This document shows, in pieces, positions 32,715 through 43,529 of a DNA stretch of 64,000 nt. The DNA comes from Hippophae tibetana (lineage: Eukaryota > Streptophyta > Magnoliopsida > Rosales > Elaeagnaceae). The position numbers and the translations under genes are program-made. Numbering within the stretch: position 1 is the first letter of the stretch; each line of letters opens with the position of its first letter. The stretch is from contig CM072810.1 of NCBI GenBank assembly GCA_037013495.1, positions 81,886,449 through 81,950,448 on the forward strand, in the 5' to 3' direction. The notes beneath the pieces are model-generated. The model was given only the letters and a program-made list of their open reading frames with translations. It was not told the origin of the DNA and ran no database searches.

Positions 32715-33232
32715 TGTTTCCATCTTCTGTGGGGCATCAACAAATAAAATAAAAAGCATTTTGGTTGAAAATGCGGTGAGAAAGAAAAAAAAGTAAAAAA
32801 AAAAAAAATTGTTTGTTCCCACAAAATTTGCCTTTAATGGTGAAAGGGATGAAGCTTTGGCTCTATAAATAGAACTTTTGCTTCAATCTTCAAATATACA
32901 ACAAGGTGAGAGAAAGAAATTACAAAGAGCCTTAACTAGAGAAAGTTTTCTGAAAGAAAAAATTTGAGAATCAATTTGTAAAGTTTTACCTATAAATTGA
33001 AAATATATAGTCATTATATTTTTACGAGAGATCCCCTTAAAAATGAATTTTGTAATCCCATTTTATTATAGTAGAAACTTTAAGTGACCTACGGGTCATG
33101 TGGTTGTTACTTTTATTTTGGAAAGTTTTTCACGCTAAAAACTTTTGGTGTTATTTTTGTTATATTTTGGTTTGAAAAATTATCATGGGTTTGTAGAATT
33201 TATTTATTTACAACTATCAATTTTTCTCGACA
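32715..33232 (+). repeat. 5' LTR of the nested copia
   Basis: 518 bp, TGTTTCCATCTT to TTCTCGACA. TATA box CTATAAATAG near 32862. Both ends align with the 83 bp 3' LTR. Confidence 0.8.
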
Positions 33233-33234
33233 AA

Positions 33235-33248
33235 GTAGTATCAGAACC
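33235..33248 (+). other. Primer binding site of the nested copia
   Basis: GTAGTATCAGAACC, a decayed TGGTATCAGAGC site just inside the LTR. Confidence 0.65.
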
Positions 33249-33394
33249 TTAGTTGTTTTCAGCAAGCGTACTGTTCACACATATAGTACTAAGCATATAT
33301 ACGATATTGTTTTATCGACATGTACTATTCATAGATACTATTCACAAAGTACTATTCATCATCGAAAAAGCACCAAGCTCAACGAAACCTGTTG

Positions 33395-34300
33395 ATTGAC
33401 AATTCAAATGGAGGAGAGCACAAACAATATGATAAAGTTGACCGCATTTAATTATGTAATTTAGAAGTCAAAGATTGAGGATTTTTTATACATTAAAGAT
33501 CTATGAAAGCCAATTATAATGATGAAGGAGAAAGCAGCGTCTACAACTTCGATGGATGAGAAAACCAACGACAAGACACCAAAAATAACCAGCATAGACA
33601 TTGATTGGGCCGTGCTGAATCGAAAATGTGCTGCTCAAATTAGATAATGGATTGACAAGAGCATTTTTCAAAATTTTGCTAATGAACATGATGCTTACGT
33701 TCTTTGGCAAAAGTTGGAGAAAATGTATGCGAGGATAACCGCACAAAATAAAGTTAATCTGATGTGATGATTAGTCAACAGAAGCAGCGTATCAAAACAT
33801 ATGAGCAAGTTCCAAGGCATTGTAGATTAACTCAACTCTATGAAGATGACTATAGATGATGAGCTATAAGAGTTGTCGATGTTGAGTTGTCTACCAAAAA
33901 TTTAGGATACTCTAGTTGTTTCAGTTAGCAACTTAGCTCTTAACGACAAGCTTACCATGGATATGGTAAAAGACAGAATGCTAAACGAAGAGTCTCGACG
34001 AAAATATGAATGATATACTCCTAACACTGAAGTGCTTGTCATGAGAAACAAGGCAAGTAAGAATGGCATGGAAGAAGTAAAAGTATAAATCCGCGTAACC
34101 AAAGTCAGCAAAGAGGACGGTCGAAGTCTAGATCAAGACATGACAAGAAATGTCACCACTACGACAAGCCTGAACACTTCATTTGAGAATGTAGAAAGTT
34201 AAAGGTGGAACAATCCAGATATTAGGACGCAGAAACCCGAACAAATGATACCACAACTGTCACTAAAGAAGTTGTCCTTGTTCGAGATGTTGATTATGTC
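33395..34300 (+). pseudogene. gag of the nested copia
   Basis: Broken frame starting near the primer site with MEESTNNMIKLTAFNY, the start of Tork-type copia gag (usually followed by W-x-W/K). Later parts carry IDWAVLNRKCAAQI, DAYVLWQKLEKMYA and LNDKLTMDMVKDRMLNEESR, in the family order. The zinc-knuckle region near 34140-34200 is decayed. At least seven stops. Confidence 0.75.
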
Positions 34301-35450
34301 AGTCTTGCATGTCAAGACACTACTTGGGTAGTTGACTCATGCACCTCCTATCATGTCACCACACAACGGGAATTCTTCTCAACCTACACTCAAGGTGATT
34401 TTGGACGTGTGAGGTTGGGAAATGATAATGCATCAAAATTGTCTGTATTACAACATTTATTTAGAGATTAATCTTGGATGTAGATTACTTCTGAAAGAAA
34501 TGAGGCATGTTCCTGATATCCGCCTCAATTTGATCTCTACCGGTATACTTGATGATGATGGATACAATAATTATTTTGGTGAAGGAAAATGGAAGCTCAC
34601 CAAAGGGAGTTTGGTAGTAGCTAAAGGCAAGAAAGATACATCACTTTACCTCACAGAAGCTAGACTTTGTATAAGAGAAGTAAATACCACTAAGAAAGAA
34701 GTACCCATCGAGCTATGGCATAAGCGACTAGGCCACATGAGTGAAAAAGGTCTCATAATTTTTTCCAAGAATGAGCTCTTGCCAGGAATGAAATGTACAC
34801 CCTTGCAAACTTATGTTGACTGTATTATAGGAAAACAACATAGAGTTTCATTTCGTAGTCTCCCACCATCTAGGAAGGAAAATATTCTAGATTTAATACA
34901 CACAGATGTATGTACAATGAGTTGTAAGTCACTAGAAGGTGCTCATTATTTTGTGACTTTTATTGATGATCATTCTAGAAAATTGTGGACTTTTGCTTTG
35001 AAAACTAAAGATAAAATGCACAAAGTTTTCAAGAAGTTTCATGTAAAAGTGGAGAGAGAAATTGGCAGATGTTTAAAGTGTGTACGTGTAGATAATGAAG
35101 GTGAGTATCATGGACCATTCTAGGAGTACTGTAGAAGTTTTGATATCAGGTTGGAAAAATCAGTACCAAAGATACCTAAACACAACAGTGTCGTGGAGTG
35201 GATGAAGAGAACCATTTATGAAAGAGTCAAATGTATACTCTCAAATGCAAAATTGCCAAACTCTTATTGGGAGGGGGGCAATGAGGACAACATTCAACTT
35301 AATCAACCTTTCTCCATCAGTTCCATTGAACTACGACATATCGGAAAGAGTTTGGATGGGGAAAGATGTTTCTTACAAACACTTGAAAGTATTTGGCTGT
35401 AGAGCATTTGTTCACATCCCAAAAGATGAACAGTCCAAGTTTGATGGAAA
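34300..35450 (+). pseudogene. Protease and integrase of the nested copia
   Basis: Protease active site reads WVVDSCTSYH, where the family has DSGAS, so the glycine is lost (C at 34340-34342). Then the pre-integrase block with LWHKRLGHMSEKGL and a CDCI-like zinc pair relic. Integrase core: HTDVCTM (first D), RVDNEGEYHGPF (second D near 35089-35091), and a third position in VVEW near 35190 (E kept, surrounding PQHNGVVER decayed). A TAG stops the 34422 frame at 35121-35123, and frames shift near 35300. Confidence 0.82.
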
Positions 35451-35468
35451 ATAAAAAAGTGTATCTTT

Positions 35469-36480
35469 ATGGGATATACACATGAAGAATTCAGCTATAG
35501 ATTTTGGGATCCTATTAGCAAAAGGATTGTTAGAAGCAAAGACATGGTGTTTCTTAAAGATCAAATAATCAAGGATTTTGAGAAATCTGAGAAACCACAG
35601 TCAGATGAAATTCCAGTTAATCTGGAACCAATCTCTCCACCAAAAAATCATGATGATAGGGGAGTTACACTAGATACTGATGATGTTAATCCACTAGCTA
35701 GCATTTCAGAACTAGAACAAGTTTCTGAACAGGTTCAACCAGAACTACAAACAAGGTGATTCACCCTAGTACGAAAACTAAGTCGTAGATATTCTCCTAA
35801 CGAGTATGTGATGCTCACTGAAAGGGAAGAATTAGAGAGTTATGGCGAAGCTATCATAGATTAGCATAAGACAAAGTAGTTAAAAGCCATGTAGGAAGAA
35901 ATGAAATCTCTACACCAGAACCACACATTTGACCTAATGAAACTACCACAGGGAAGGAAAACTCTCAAGAACAAATGGGTGTACAGAATCAAAAGCGAAA
36001 AAGGTAGCTCGCAACCACGTTACAAAGCAACATTGGTTGTGAAAGGATTAGAGCATAAGAAGGGTGTTGACTTCGATAAAATATTATCACCAGTAGTTAA
36101 AATGTCTTCAATCCGAGTTGTTCTTGGTTTGGTAGCTAGCCTTAATTTGGATGTTGAAAAACTTGACGTAAAGACCACATTCTTACATGGTGATCTTGAT
36201 GAGGAAATCTATATGGAGTAGCCTGAAGGTTTCCAAGTATAAATCAAAGAAAAGTTGGTATGCAAACTAAAGAAGAGCTTGTACGGTCTGAAGCAAGCAC
36301 CAAGACAATGGTAGAAAAGTTTGACTCATTCATGGAGAAAAATGAATACAACAGAATGACGGCTGATCATTGCGTCTTCATCAAGAAATTCTCTGATGGT
36401 GATTTTATTATTCTTTTGCTTTATGTTGATGACATTTTAATTGTAGGTCAAAATATTAACAAGTTAAAGAAGAATTTGAG
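35469..36480 (+). pseudogene. Reverse transcriptase of the nested copia
   Basis: After a linker (35469-35759) with FWDPISKRIVRSKDMVF, the RT begins near 35901: MKSLHQNHTFDLMKLP, KNKWVYRIKSEKG, VDFDKILSPVVKMSSIR and VKTTFLHGDLDEEIYME, then a TAG at 36222-36224. In the next frame VCKLKKSLYGLKQAP is partly lost, and the catalytic motif reads LLYVDDILIVG near 36418-36450, intact. Confidence 0.85.
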
Positions 36481-37348
36481 CAAGTCCTTTGTAATGAAGG
36501 ACTTAGGACCCTCCAAGCAGATTCTTGGCATGACGATTATCCACAATAGGCAAAAACGAAGGATTTGGCTTTCCCAAAAACGGTATGTTGAAAAAGTTCT
36601 TAAAAGATTCAACATGAGCAAAGCTAAACTTGTTAATTGTCCACTTGCAAGCCATTTCAAGCTTAATGTGAGTCAATGTCCCTCAAGTGAGGAGGAGAAA
36701 TCGAAGATGAGCAAGGTGCCTTATGCATCGGTGGTTGGTAGTTTAATGTATGCTATGGTATGCACCAGACTAGACATTGCACATGTTGTTGGAGTTGTAA
36801 GCCGATTCCTATCAAATCCTGGAAAGGAACATTGGGTAGCTGTCAAATGGATACTCAGGTATCTCAGAGGAACTTCTAGTCATTGTTTATGTTTTGGTAA
36901 TAGTAAACATGTATTAGAAGGATATACAGATTCAAATATGGCTGGCGATGTGGATACGAGAAAGTCTATATCTGGGTACCTAATAGCATTTGGAAGGGGA
37001 GCTGTTTCATGAAAATCACGATTACAAAAGTGTATTGCCTTAAATACCACAGAAATAGAGTACATTGCAATCACTAAAGGTTGTAAGGAGATTCTGTGGA
37101 TGAAAAAGTTCCTAGAAGAATTGCATCAAAACCAAGGAATATATGTTCTTTATTGCAACAATCAGAGTGCAATTCACCTTAGCAAGAACCCAACATTTAA
37201 CTCAAGGTCCCAACACATCGACGTAAGGTATTATTGGATTCGTTATGTGTTGAAACATAAACTATTCCAAGTTGGGAAGATCCACACCAATGATAATGGG
37301 ATAGATATAATGACAAAGACCCTAACTACAGAAAAACTTAATAACTGA
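36481..37348 (+). pseudogene. RT thumb and RNase H of the nested copia
   Basis: MKDLGPSKQILGMTI and VPYASVVGSLMYAMVCTRLDIAH lead into RNase H: GYTDSNMAGD (D), a TGA at 37012, then NTTEIEYIA (E), YCNNQSAIHLSKNP where N replaces the usual catalytic D, and RSQHIDVRYYWIR. The reading ends at the stop after LTTEKLNN (37346-37348), close to the expected end of copia pol. Confidence 0.85.
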
Positions 37349-37387
37349 AGAGAGATTGAAGGTGTGAAAGAATCATATCTTACCTAA

Positions 37388-37402
37388 AGTGGAGGGGGAG
37401 AT
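37388..37402 (+). other. Polypurine tract of the nested copia
   Basis: AGTGGAGGGGGAGAT just before TGTTGG, the standard copia 3' junction. Confidence 0.8.
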
Positions 37403-37403
37403 T

Positions 37404-37486
37404 TGTTGGTTTATCTTATATGGGTCAACAACAAATATTATACAAGGGTGAAATTTATTTCTTTAGAACAATCAATTTTTCTAACA
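37404..37486 (+). repeat. 3' LTR of the nested copia, reduced to 83 bp
   Basis: Begins TGTTGGTTTATCTT and ends TTTTTCTAACA. The first 45 bases align with the start and the last 40 with the end of the 518 bp left LTR; about 435 bp between are missing. Confidence 0.75.
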
Positions 37487-37491
37487 ATTTG
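37487..37491. repeat. Target-site duplication ATTTG, right copy
   Basis: Exact match to 32710-32714. Confidence 0.8.
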
Positions 37492-38745
37492 TAAGTAGAC
37501 AAGCTATTTTGCGGCGTGAATTTACAGTATACATTTGTTCTTTATTGAAGTGCCAAACTCAATGATTTTTTCCTTAATATCAAAGGCGTCTTCAAAATAT
37601 CTTCTCTATCAACCGGCCAAAACAAATGATTGATGAGGTCTTCGTTCCAAGAAATCACACCATTTTATTAATAATCATCAAACCCTTTACAAAAGAAACC
37701 GCTCCATTTGAGCCATTTTCAGTCAAAACAGGCTTGAAAATTGTGCCCCTAGCTATCCAAGAGTCCTTCCAAATCTTGGCCGTACTATTCATTCCTACAT
37801 TCTAGCACCAAGAAAATTACCAATTTTAAATTATTTGTGTGTTAGCAAAGAGGTCAATAAATTGTTTGGAATCGAAAGAATCACCCATCCTCATTTGGCA
37901 AGACGAGCAAGATTAATGAAGCTTGTCAAATTGTTGAATCCCATCCCACCTTCAAATTTACTCTTTTTCAAAAAATTACAACATACCCATGTATCTTAGA
38001 CTTCTTATCCGTGCTACCCCATCAAAAGTAAGCCATAATTGACTCAATATTTTTGCAAAGTCCCAAAGGAAGCTTAAAACAAAGCATGCATAGTTAGGAA
38101 TAAAGAACAAAATAACCTTGGAAAGAGTTTTACACCCTATAGGAGAGATTTTTTTCCTAAATTGCCTACTTTTCTCCTAATTTTGTCCATAATTGACCCA
38201 AAAGTAAAGCTTTTTATTTCTTCCCACTATGACCAGCAAACCAAGATATTTCTCCATTCCTCTAATACAACTAGTACCCATCGAAGATTTGATAGCATTA
38301 ATAACATTAGAAGGAGTGTTGGACCTAAACAAAAGATAAGATTTGCCAAAGTTAACACATTGATTTGAAACTTTCTCATACTTGCCAACTAATTCTCTAA
38401 AATTATCTTCTTCCATTGAGGCTTTACAGGTAATCATCGGCAAATAAAAGATGCGAGAATGAGGAAACACTCCAATAATTTTGAGTCCTACGAGTCGTCA
38501 TGTTGATTCACCTATCTTAGAAAGCTTGAATAGTCTTCTGAACAAATAAGAAAGAGAACTGAGGGGATAAAGGATCACCTTGTCAAATGCATTAAAATTT
38601 AACTTTTTTTTAGAAACGTCACCTCCCAAAACACATGAAAATGACACCTTAGAAAAACAATCCATTATCCGAGACATAAACCTTTGGTGTAACACCAACT
38701 TGACCATCACAACTTTCAAGAAATGTTATTTCATACTATCAAAAG
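37492..38745 (-). pseudogene. L1-like LINE, reverse transcriptase part
   Basis: Minus-strand pieces match plant L1 RT: 38719-38498 (GFHxKW-like block read as LVLHQRFMSRIMDCFSKVSF), 38470-38177 (GKYEKVSNQCVNFGKSYLLF, then GMEKYLGLLVIVGRNKK; family KYLGLPSLIGR), and a broken continuation to about 37700 with IMAYFWWGSTDKKSKIH. The upstream side is cut at 38746, where a second copia LTR begins, so the endonuclease and RT N-terminus are missing. It belongs with 32230-32709. Confidence 0.78.
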
Positions 38746-39417
38746 TGTTGTAAATTATCACTTATAAAAGTAAAATTTTGATCTAATTTGATTATAACAA
38801 TAAAATAATAAATAATTAGAAAATAAATTATACAATGATTTAAGTGGTTTAAATTTTTAATGTGAAAAATCTACTCCACTAATGATAGTACATTGAGAAA
38901 AAATCCATTAATAATCAAATGAAGATACAAACATTAATATTTAGAAAACTTTAAAAAATATATCAAAACCCAAATACACTTACAAAATAACTCTATCTAA
39001 TTTACTGATAATATATAGTAAGATAAATTAACAAATTTACTATTTAATCAAATATTAACATACAAATATTAACATTCGACAACTTTCACTTCTCCTCATA
39101 TTAGTAGCTTCCTCTTCTTCTCTGTTAGTGAAAGAGAAAGTAGAGATATGGTTGAAAAAGGGTTTGAGATGTCGACGAATTTAAAAGTAGAAGGTATATG
39201 TTATGTTCTCAATTTAAAAGGAGGGAGCACGAAAAGTTGTAGAGGAATCCATATATTGGAATCTGTAAGAGAGAGAGAGAGATTTTTTTCTTCGACTGAT
39301 GGTTCTCTATTCTTAGTTCATCTGTTAGGAAGAATATATATATTACAAAAGGAAAGGCAAGGATTTAATGTAATAAATGGGTTTTGGGCCTAAGAGTTTT
39401 TGGGCCATAATTTAACA
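38746..39417 (-). repeat. 3' LTR of the second copia
   Basis: 672 bp, TGTT...AACA on both strands. The part at 38746-38900 aligns with the truncated LTR at 43247-43409 (GATTTAAGTGGTT, TCTACTCCACT). It contains an AG microsatellite near 39270. Confidence 0.78.
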
Positions 39418-39432
39418 AATCTCCACCTTGGT
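39418..39432 (-). other. Polypurine tract of the second copia
   Basis: CCAAGGTGGAGATT on the minus strand, directly before the 3' LTR. Confidence 0.7.
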
Positions 39433-40850
39433 TCAAAAACGTAAACAAGTTCTTTAAATATGAAATTCTTCGGATTATCAAATAACCGTCGTTCAAAGCC
39501 CCGAAGGGTGATCATCTTCTGCAAATAATAATCAAGTCCAAGCAATACTTGAACTTATTAAATGAAACTTTTTTGGTTAACATATCAGTTGGATTTTCTG
39601 TAGTGACTATCTTATTGAAATCAATAACACTCTGAGAGACAATGTCACGAACGAAATGATATCTGACATCAATATGTTTGGTCCTTTAATGATACATAGT
39701 ATTCTAGGTCAAGTGTATCACACTCTGACTATCACAAAATACAACAAAAGTATTCGATTGTAAACCCAAATCACAAACCAAACCTCTAAGCCAAGTGGCT
39801 TCTTTCACTACTTCTGTTGTTGTCATATATTATGCCTCTACCGTAGACAAAGCAACTAAAGACTGAAAAGTAGCCTTCCAACTAATGGCACAATGAGAAA
39901 GAGTGAAGACATAACATGTTAGAGATCTTCTATCCAAATCACTAGCATAATCAGAAGCCACATAACCAATAACATAGGATTACCCATATATCTATTGACA
40001 ATACTAACTACATATAAAATATCTAGACTAGTACAAACCATAGTGTCCATCAAACTACCAACGACACTAGCATATGGAACCTGAGACATGTAACACTCTT
40101 CTTCTTCTAATTGTGGTGAAAAATCCAAGGAAAGTCTGAAATGCACAACTAACAACGTACTCATAGGTTTAGACTCTTTCATACCAAAGGGTTTAAGAAA
40201 TTATTCAATATAAATTTTCTAAGTCAAATAAAGCTTGCCCGCTTGTCTATCCCTATAAATTTCCATGCCCAAAATTTTCTTCGTTGCACTCAAATCTTTC
40301 ATCTCAAACTCACCACTAAGTTGAGACTTTAATTTCTAAATCTCAGACTTATTCTTAGAAGTAATAAGCATATCATCAAAATAAAAAAAACAAATAGACA
40401 GATGAACTGTCATGGAATCTTTTATGATAAACACAACTATCAAAATCACTCCTAGACTAACCATGATCAATCATAAAATAATCGAACCATTTATATCACT
40501 ACCTAGGGGATTACTTCAACCTATATAAAGAATTATTCAATAAACAAACATGATCTTCCTTACCTGAAACAACAAACCCCTCTGATTGATGCATATATAT
40601 TTGTTCTTCAAGCTCACCATGTAAGAAATATGTCTTGACCTTAAGTTGTTCTAATTCCATGTCAAACAATGCAACTATAGCAAGCAATACACGAATAGAG
40701 TTATGTTTCACAACAGGTGAAAATATTTCATTGAAGTCAATACCGTTCTTGTGAAAATAACCCTTTGCTATAACATGTGCCTTGAACCTAGTTGCTTCAA
40801 CCTTAGGTATACCTTCTTTTTTTCTTGAAGACATATTTGTCTCCAACAAT
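39433..40850 (-). pseudogene. RT and RNase H of the second copia
   Basis: RT start at 40849-40511 includes AHVIAKGYFHKNGIDFNEIF, SPVVKHNSIRVLLAIVA, FLHGELEEQIYMHQSEGF and LLNNSLYRLK. The catalytic block near 40370-40395 reads YFDDMLIT across a frame break (usual YVDDML). 40182-39919 contains VPYASVVGSLMDTMVCTSLDI. RNase H relics follow to 39460: VALSTVEA-stop-YM (E), CDSQSVIHL (D kept) and TKHIDVRYHFVR. Many stops. Confidence 0.8.
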
Positions 40851-41133
40851 CTTCTGGCCCTTAGGCGGTTTCACCAATTCCCAAGTATGATTCTTATGAA
40901 GTGATTCAATCTCTTCATTCATAGCAACCATCCACTAAATAGACCCATCACAAGTGACAATTTCATGATAACTAGAATATTTATGCACCTCAATAGACTC
41001 TACCATAGATAATGCAAAATAAACTAAGTCTGCATCTACATACCTCTAAAGGTGTTGAATCTCTCTTATTCGTTTACCCTTAGTGATACAATATGGTTTC
41101 TCATGTTTCTCTTCTGCTACATCATGAGTAGAA

Positions 41134-42150
41134 TCATCTATCATTAACATGAGCATAAGCAGGACAACCAAAAACTTTCAAAATAGAATAATTAGCAAGA
41201 GTACTAAAGAATACCTCAAACAGAGTCTTCAATTCAATTGTAGTTGATGGAGACCAACCCACCAAATAGTAGGCATGGATACAAGCTTCAGCCCAAAAAG
41301 ATTTATCCAAGTTAGCTTGAAAGAGCATACAACGAGCTCTTTCTAAGAGAGTCATATTCATATGTTTTGTTACTTCATTTTGTTGTGGTGTATGACGCAC
41401 AGTACAATGTCTCACTATGCCATTTATTTCATAGAACTCATTAAACAGACTTTCACAAAATTCCAAACCATCGTTAGTTCTCAAATGCTTGATTTTCTTG
41501 CCTATTTGATTTTCTATACAAGCCTTGAATTTTACAAATTTTGAGAACGCATCATTCTTGTTCTTCAAAAAATACACCTAAACATGATGGGAAAAGTCAT
41601 CAATGAAAGTCAACATATACTGAGCACCACCCTTAGACACAACATGAGAAGAACCCCAAAGATCTAAATGAATATAATCAACAATACCTTTCATTTTATG
41701 GACGATTGTACTGAACTTGACCCAGTGATGCTTTCCATACACACACTGCTTATAGAAATCAAGCATCCTAGTTTTCTAACCACCAAGAAAGTCCCATTTG
41801 CTCAAAATATACATCCTTGTATCACTCATATGCCCTAACTGCATATGCCATAATCGAGTAGTATAAGAATATTGATATGATGAGGACGAAACTGAAACAC
41901 TACCAATAATAGTACTACCCTGAAGCATATAGAGACCATGCGACAATTTCCCTTTAATAACAATGAAAGCAACCTAACTAACTCTTAAAAGTCCACCTTC
42001 AGCTACATACTTGTAGCCTTGTGAATCAAGAGTACCCAAAGATATCAAATTCTATTTCAAATCTAGAACATGGTGAACATCTTTCAAAAACCTAAAAATA
42101 CCATCATGTATCTTAATTTGGACAGTACCAATACCAACAATCTTACAGGA
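41134..42150 (-). pseudogene. Protease and integrase of the second copia
   Basis: On the minus strand: pre-integrase LWHMQLGHMSDTRMYILSKW, then MLDFYKQCVYGKHHWVKF (41766). Integrase core has HLDLWGSS (first D), RTNDGLEFCES where the usual DN order is ND, and PQQNEVTKHMN where K replaces the catalytic E of the family's AERMN. It ends in the ILKVFGCPAYAHV block (41160). A stop separates 41578 from 41577. Loss of the third acidic residue means no integration activity. Confidence 0.82.
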
Positions 42151-43039
42151 TATATTGTTTCCCATCAAGACAACACCCCCATCAATATATTGATAAGAAG
42201 CAAACCAGTCTCTACTAGGACATATATGGTAAGTGTAACATGAATCAAGAATCCAAACATCTCTAGGAGAACCAATAGATACTCATAGAACATTTTTACC
42301 ATTGAATCAAAACTATCTACAACTCCAGTAACATCATTAGTAATAGAAGACGTTGTGGTAGATTTTTCTTTAACTTTGAGTTTTGGATAATTTACTTTCC
42401 AGTATATTTCTTGACGATAATAGTTGCATTTATCTTTGCCTTTTCTAGATTTAGATCTAGACTTTCCTCTATTATTGCTTATGCTTTTTTCTTGATTTCT
42501 ACCTTTGACAAATAAACCACTACTATTATCATTGTTGCTTGTAGACATCGTTTTCTTCAACTCTCTGGAATTCAAAGCTACTTTGACATCCTCCAAAGTG
42601 TCTCACCCATATAGCATGGTATCAAAAAAATGTTCAAATGAATGAGGTAAAGAACATAATAGAACTAAGTCCTGATCCTCATCATCAATCTTAACACCAC
42701 CATTTTTTAGATACGAATAATTTTAGTAAATTCATCAAGGTGATCGTGTATAGGTGTACCTTCTAACATTCTAAATGTATACAAACACTGCTTCAAATAT
42801 AACCGACTTATCAAGGACTTGTTCATATACAAATTCTACAATTTAAGCAATAATCTAGTAAGAGATTCCTCATCACCAACCCTATGTAGTACCTCACCAA
42901 GCAAGGATAATTGAATTGAACTGAGAGCATTTTTCATTAATGCATCTTTTTCTTCATCAGTCAATTTTGTTGAAAATTTATCTTTGCCTCCAAGTGTCTT
43001 AATAAGCTCTTCTTTAAATAATATGGCCTGTATCTTCAT
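42151..43039 (-). pseudogene. gag and zinc knuckle of the second copia
   Basis: 43039-42836 carries MKIQAILFKEELIKTLGGK and DALMKNALSSIQLSLLGEV, typical of Tnt1/Tork gag. Across stops NLYMNKSLISRLYLKQ follows. 42596-42165 holds LEDVKVALNSRELKK and a basic RGKSRSKSRKGKDK before the zinc knuckle, which reads CNYYRQEIYWKVNYPK: two cysteines and the histidine have become tyrosine. It then continues into the protease start with L-x-H-V relics. Confidence 0.82.
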
Positions 43040-43229
43040 TCACCATAGACTGAAATCATTCCTACCATTAACTTTCTCAATTTTGTATTTTGTCGTAATG
43101 ACAGAAAACCCAATATTAAATAAACAGAAGCACAACCTAGAAAATATGAAACCAATTAGATAACTAGAAGCTCAAAATAAATCCAAAAGAGAAAAATTTA
43201 TCAGTTTCAATAAATAACAGAATAACCCA

Positions 43230-43246
43230 ATGCTCTGGTACCAATT
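43230..43246 (-). other. Primer binding site of the second copia
   Basis: AATTGGTACCAGAGCA on the minus strand, close to the initiator-Met copia site. Confidence 0.78.
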
Positions 43247-43409
43247 TGTTGTAAATTAGCACTTGCGGAAGAAAAGTTTGGGTCCAATTTGGTTGCACAA
43301 ATAAAATATTATGGGTAATAAAAAAATAATAAGTAATAAGAAAATAAATGGAACACAATGATTTAAGTGGTTCAACTTTTCAATGTAAAAAGTCTACTCC
43401 ACTTAGGGG
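43247..43409 (-). repeat. 5' LTR of the second copia, truncated
   Basis: 163 bp remain, aligning with 38746-38900. Similarity ends at TCCACTTA, where AGGGGTGTCC begins. Confidence 0.7.
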
Positions 43410-43500
43410 TGTCCAAAAACCAGACCAAACCGGGATAAACTGAAAAACCAGATCGAACCGAACTAGACCGATCAGATCGGTTTAAATAAAAAAATTAATT
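43403..43500. mobile_element. Possible hAT-type terminal fragment
   Basis: TTAGGGGTGTCCAAAAACC followed by ACCAAACCGG- and GAACCGAAC-like motifs resembles the ends of plant hAT elements and their MITEs. No matching opposite end was found nearby. Confidence 0.3.
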
Positions 43501-43529
43501 CAGCGTATATATAAATACACCACTTTCCA

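Larger units (their letters stand above)
32715..37486 (+). mobile_element. Complete Ty1/copia element nested in a LINE
   Basis: 4.77 kb: 5' LTR, primer site, gag, protease, integrase, RT, RNase H, polypurine tract and a shrunken 3' LTR, flanked by ATTTG on both sides. The order integrase before RT defines Ty1/copia. Coding capacity is broken by stops, and the last RNase H aspartate and the protease glycine are changed. LINE sequence in the same orientation continues on both sides. Confidence 0.9.
38746..43409 (-). mobile_element. Second Ty1/copia element, minus strand, inserted in the LINE
   Basis: Read on the minus strand: truncated 5' LTR (43409-43247), primer site, gag with zinc knuckle, protease, integrase, RT, RNase H, polypurine tract, 3' LTR (39417-38746). 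The inserted end interrupts LINE RT. The 5' LTR is cut at 43409, so no target duplication can be tested. All ORFs are broken. Confidence 0.85.
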
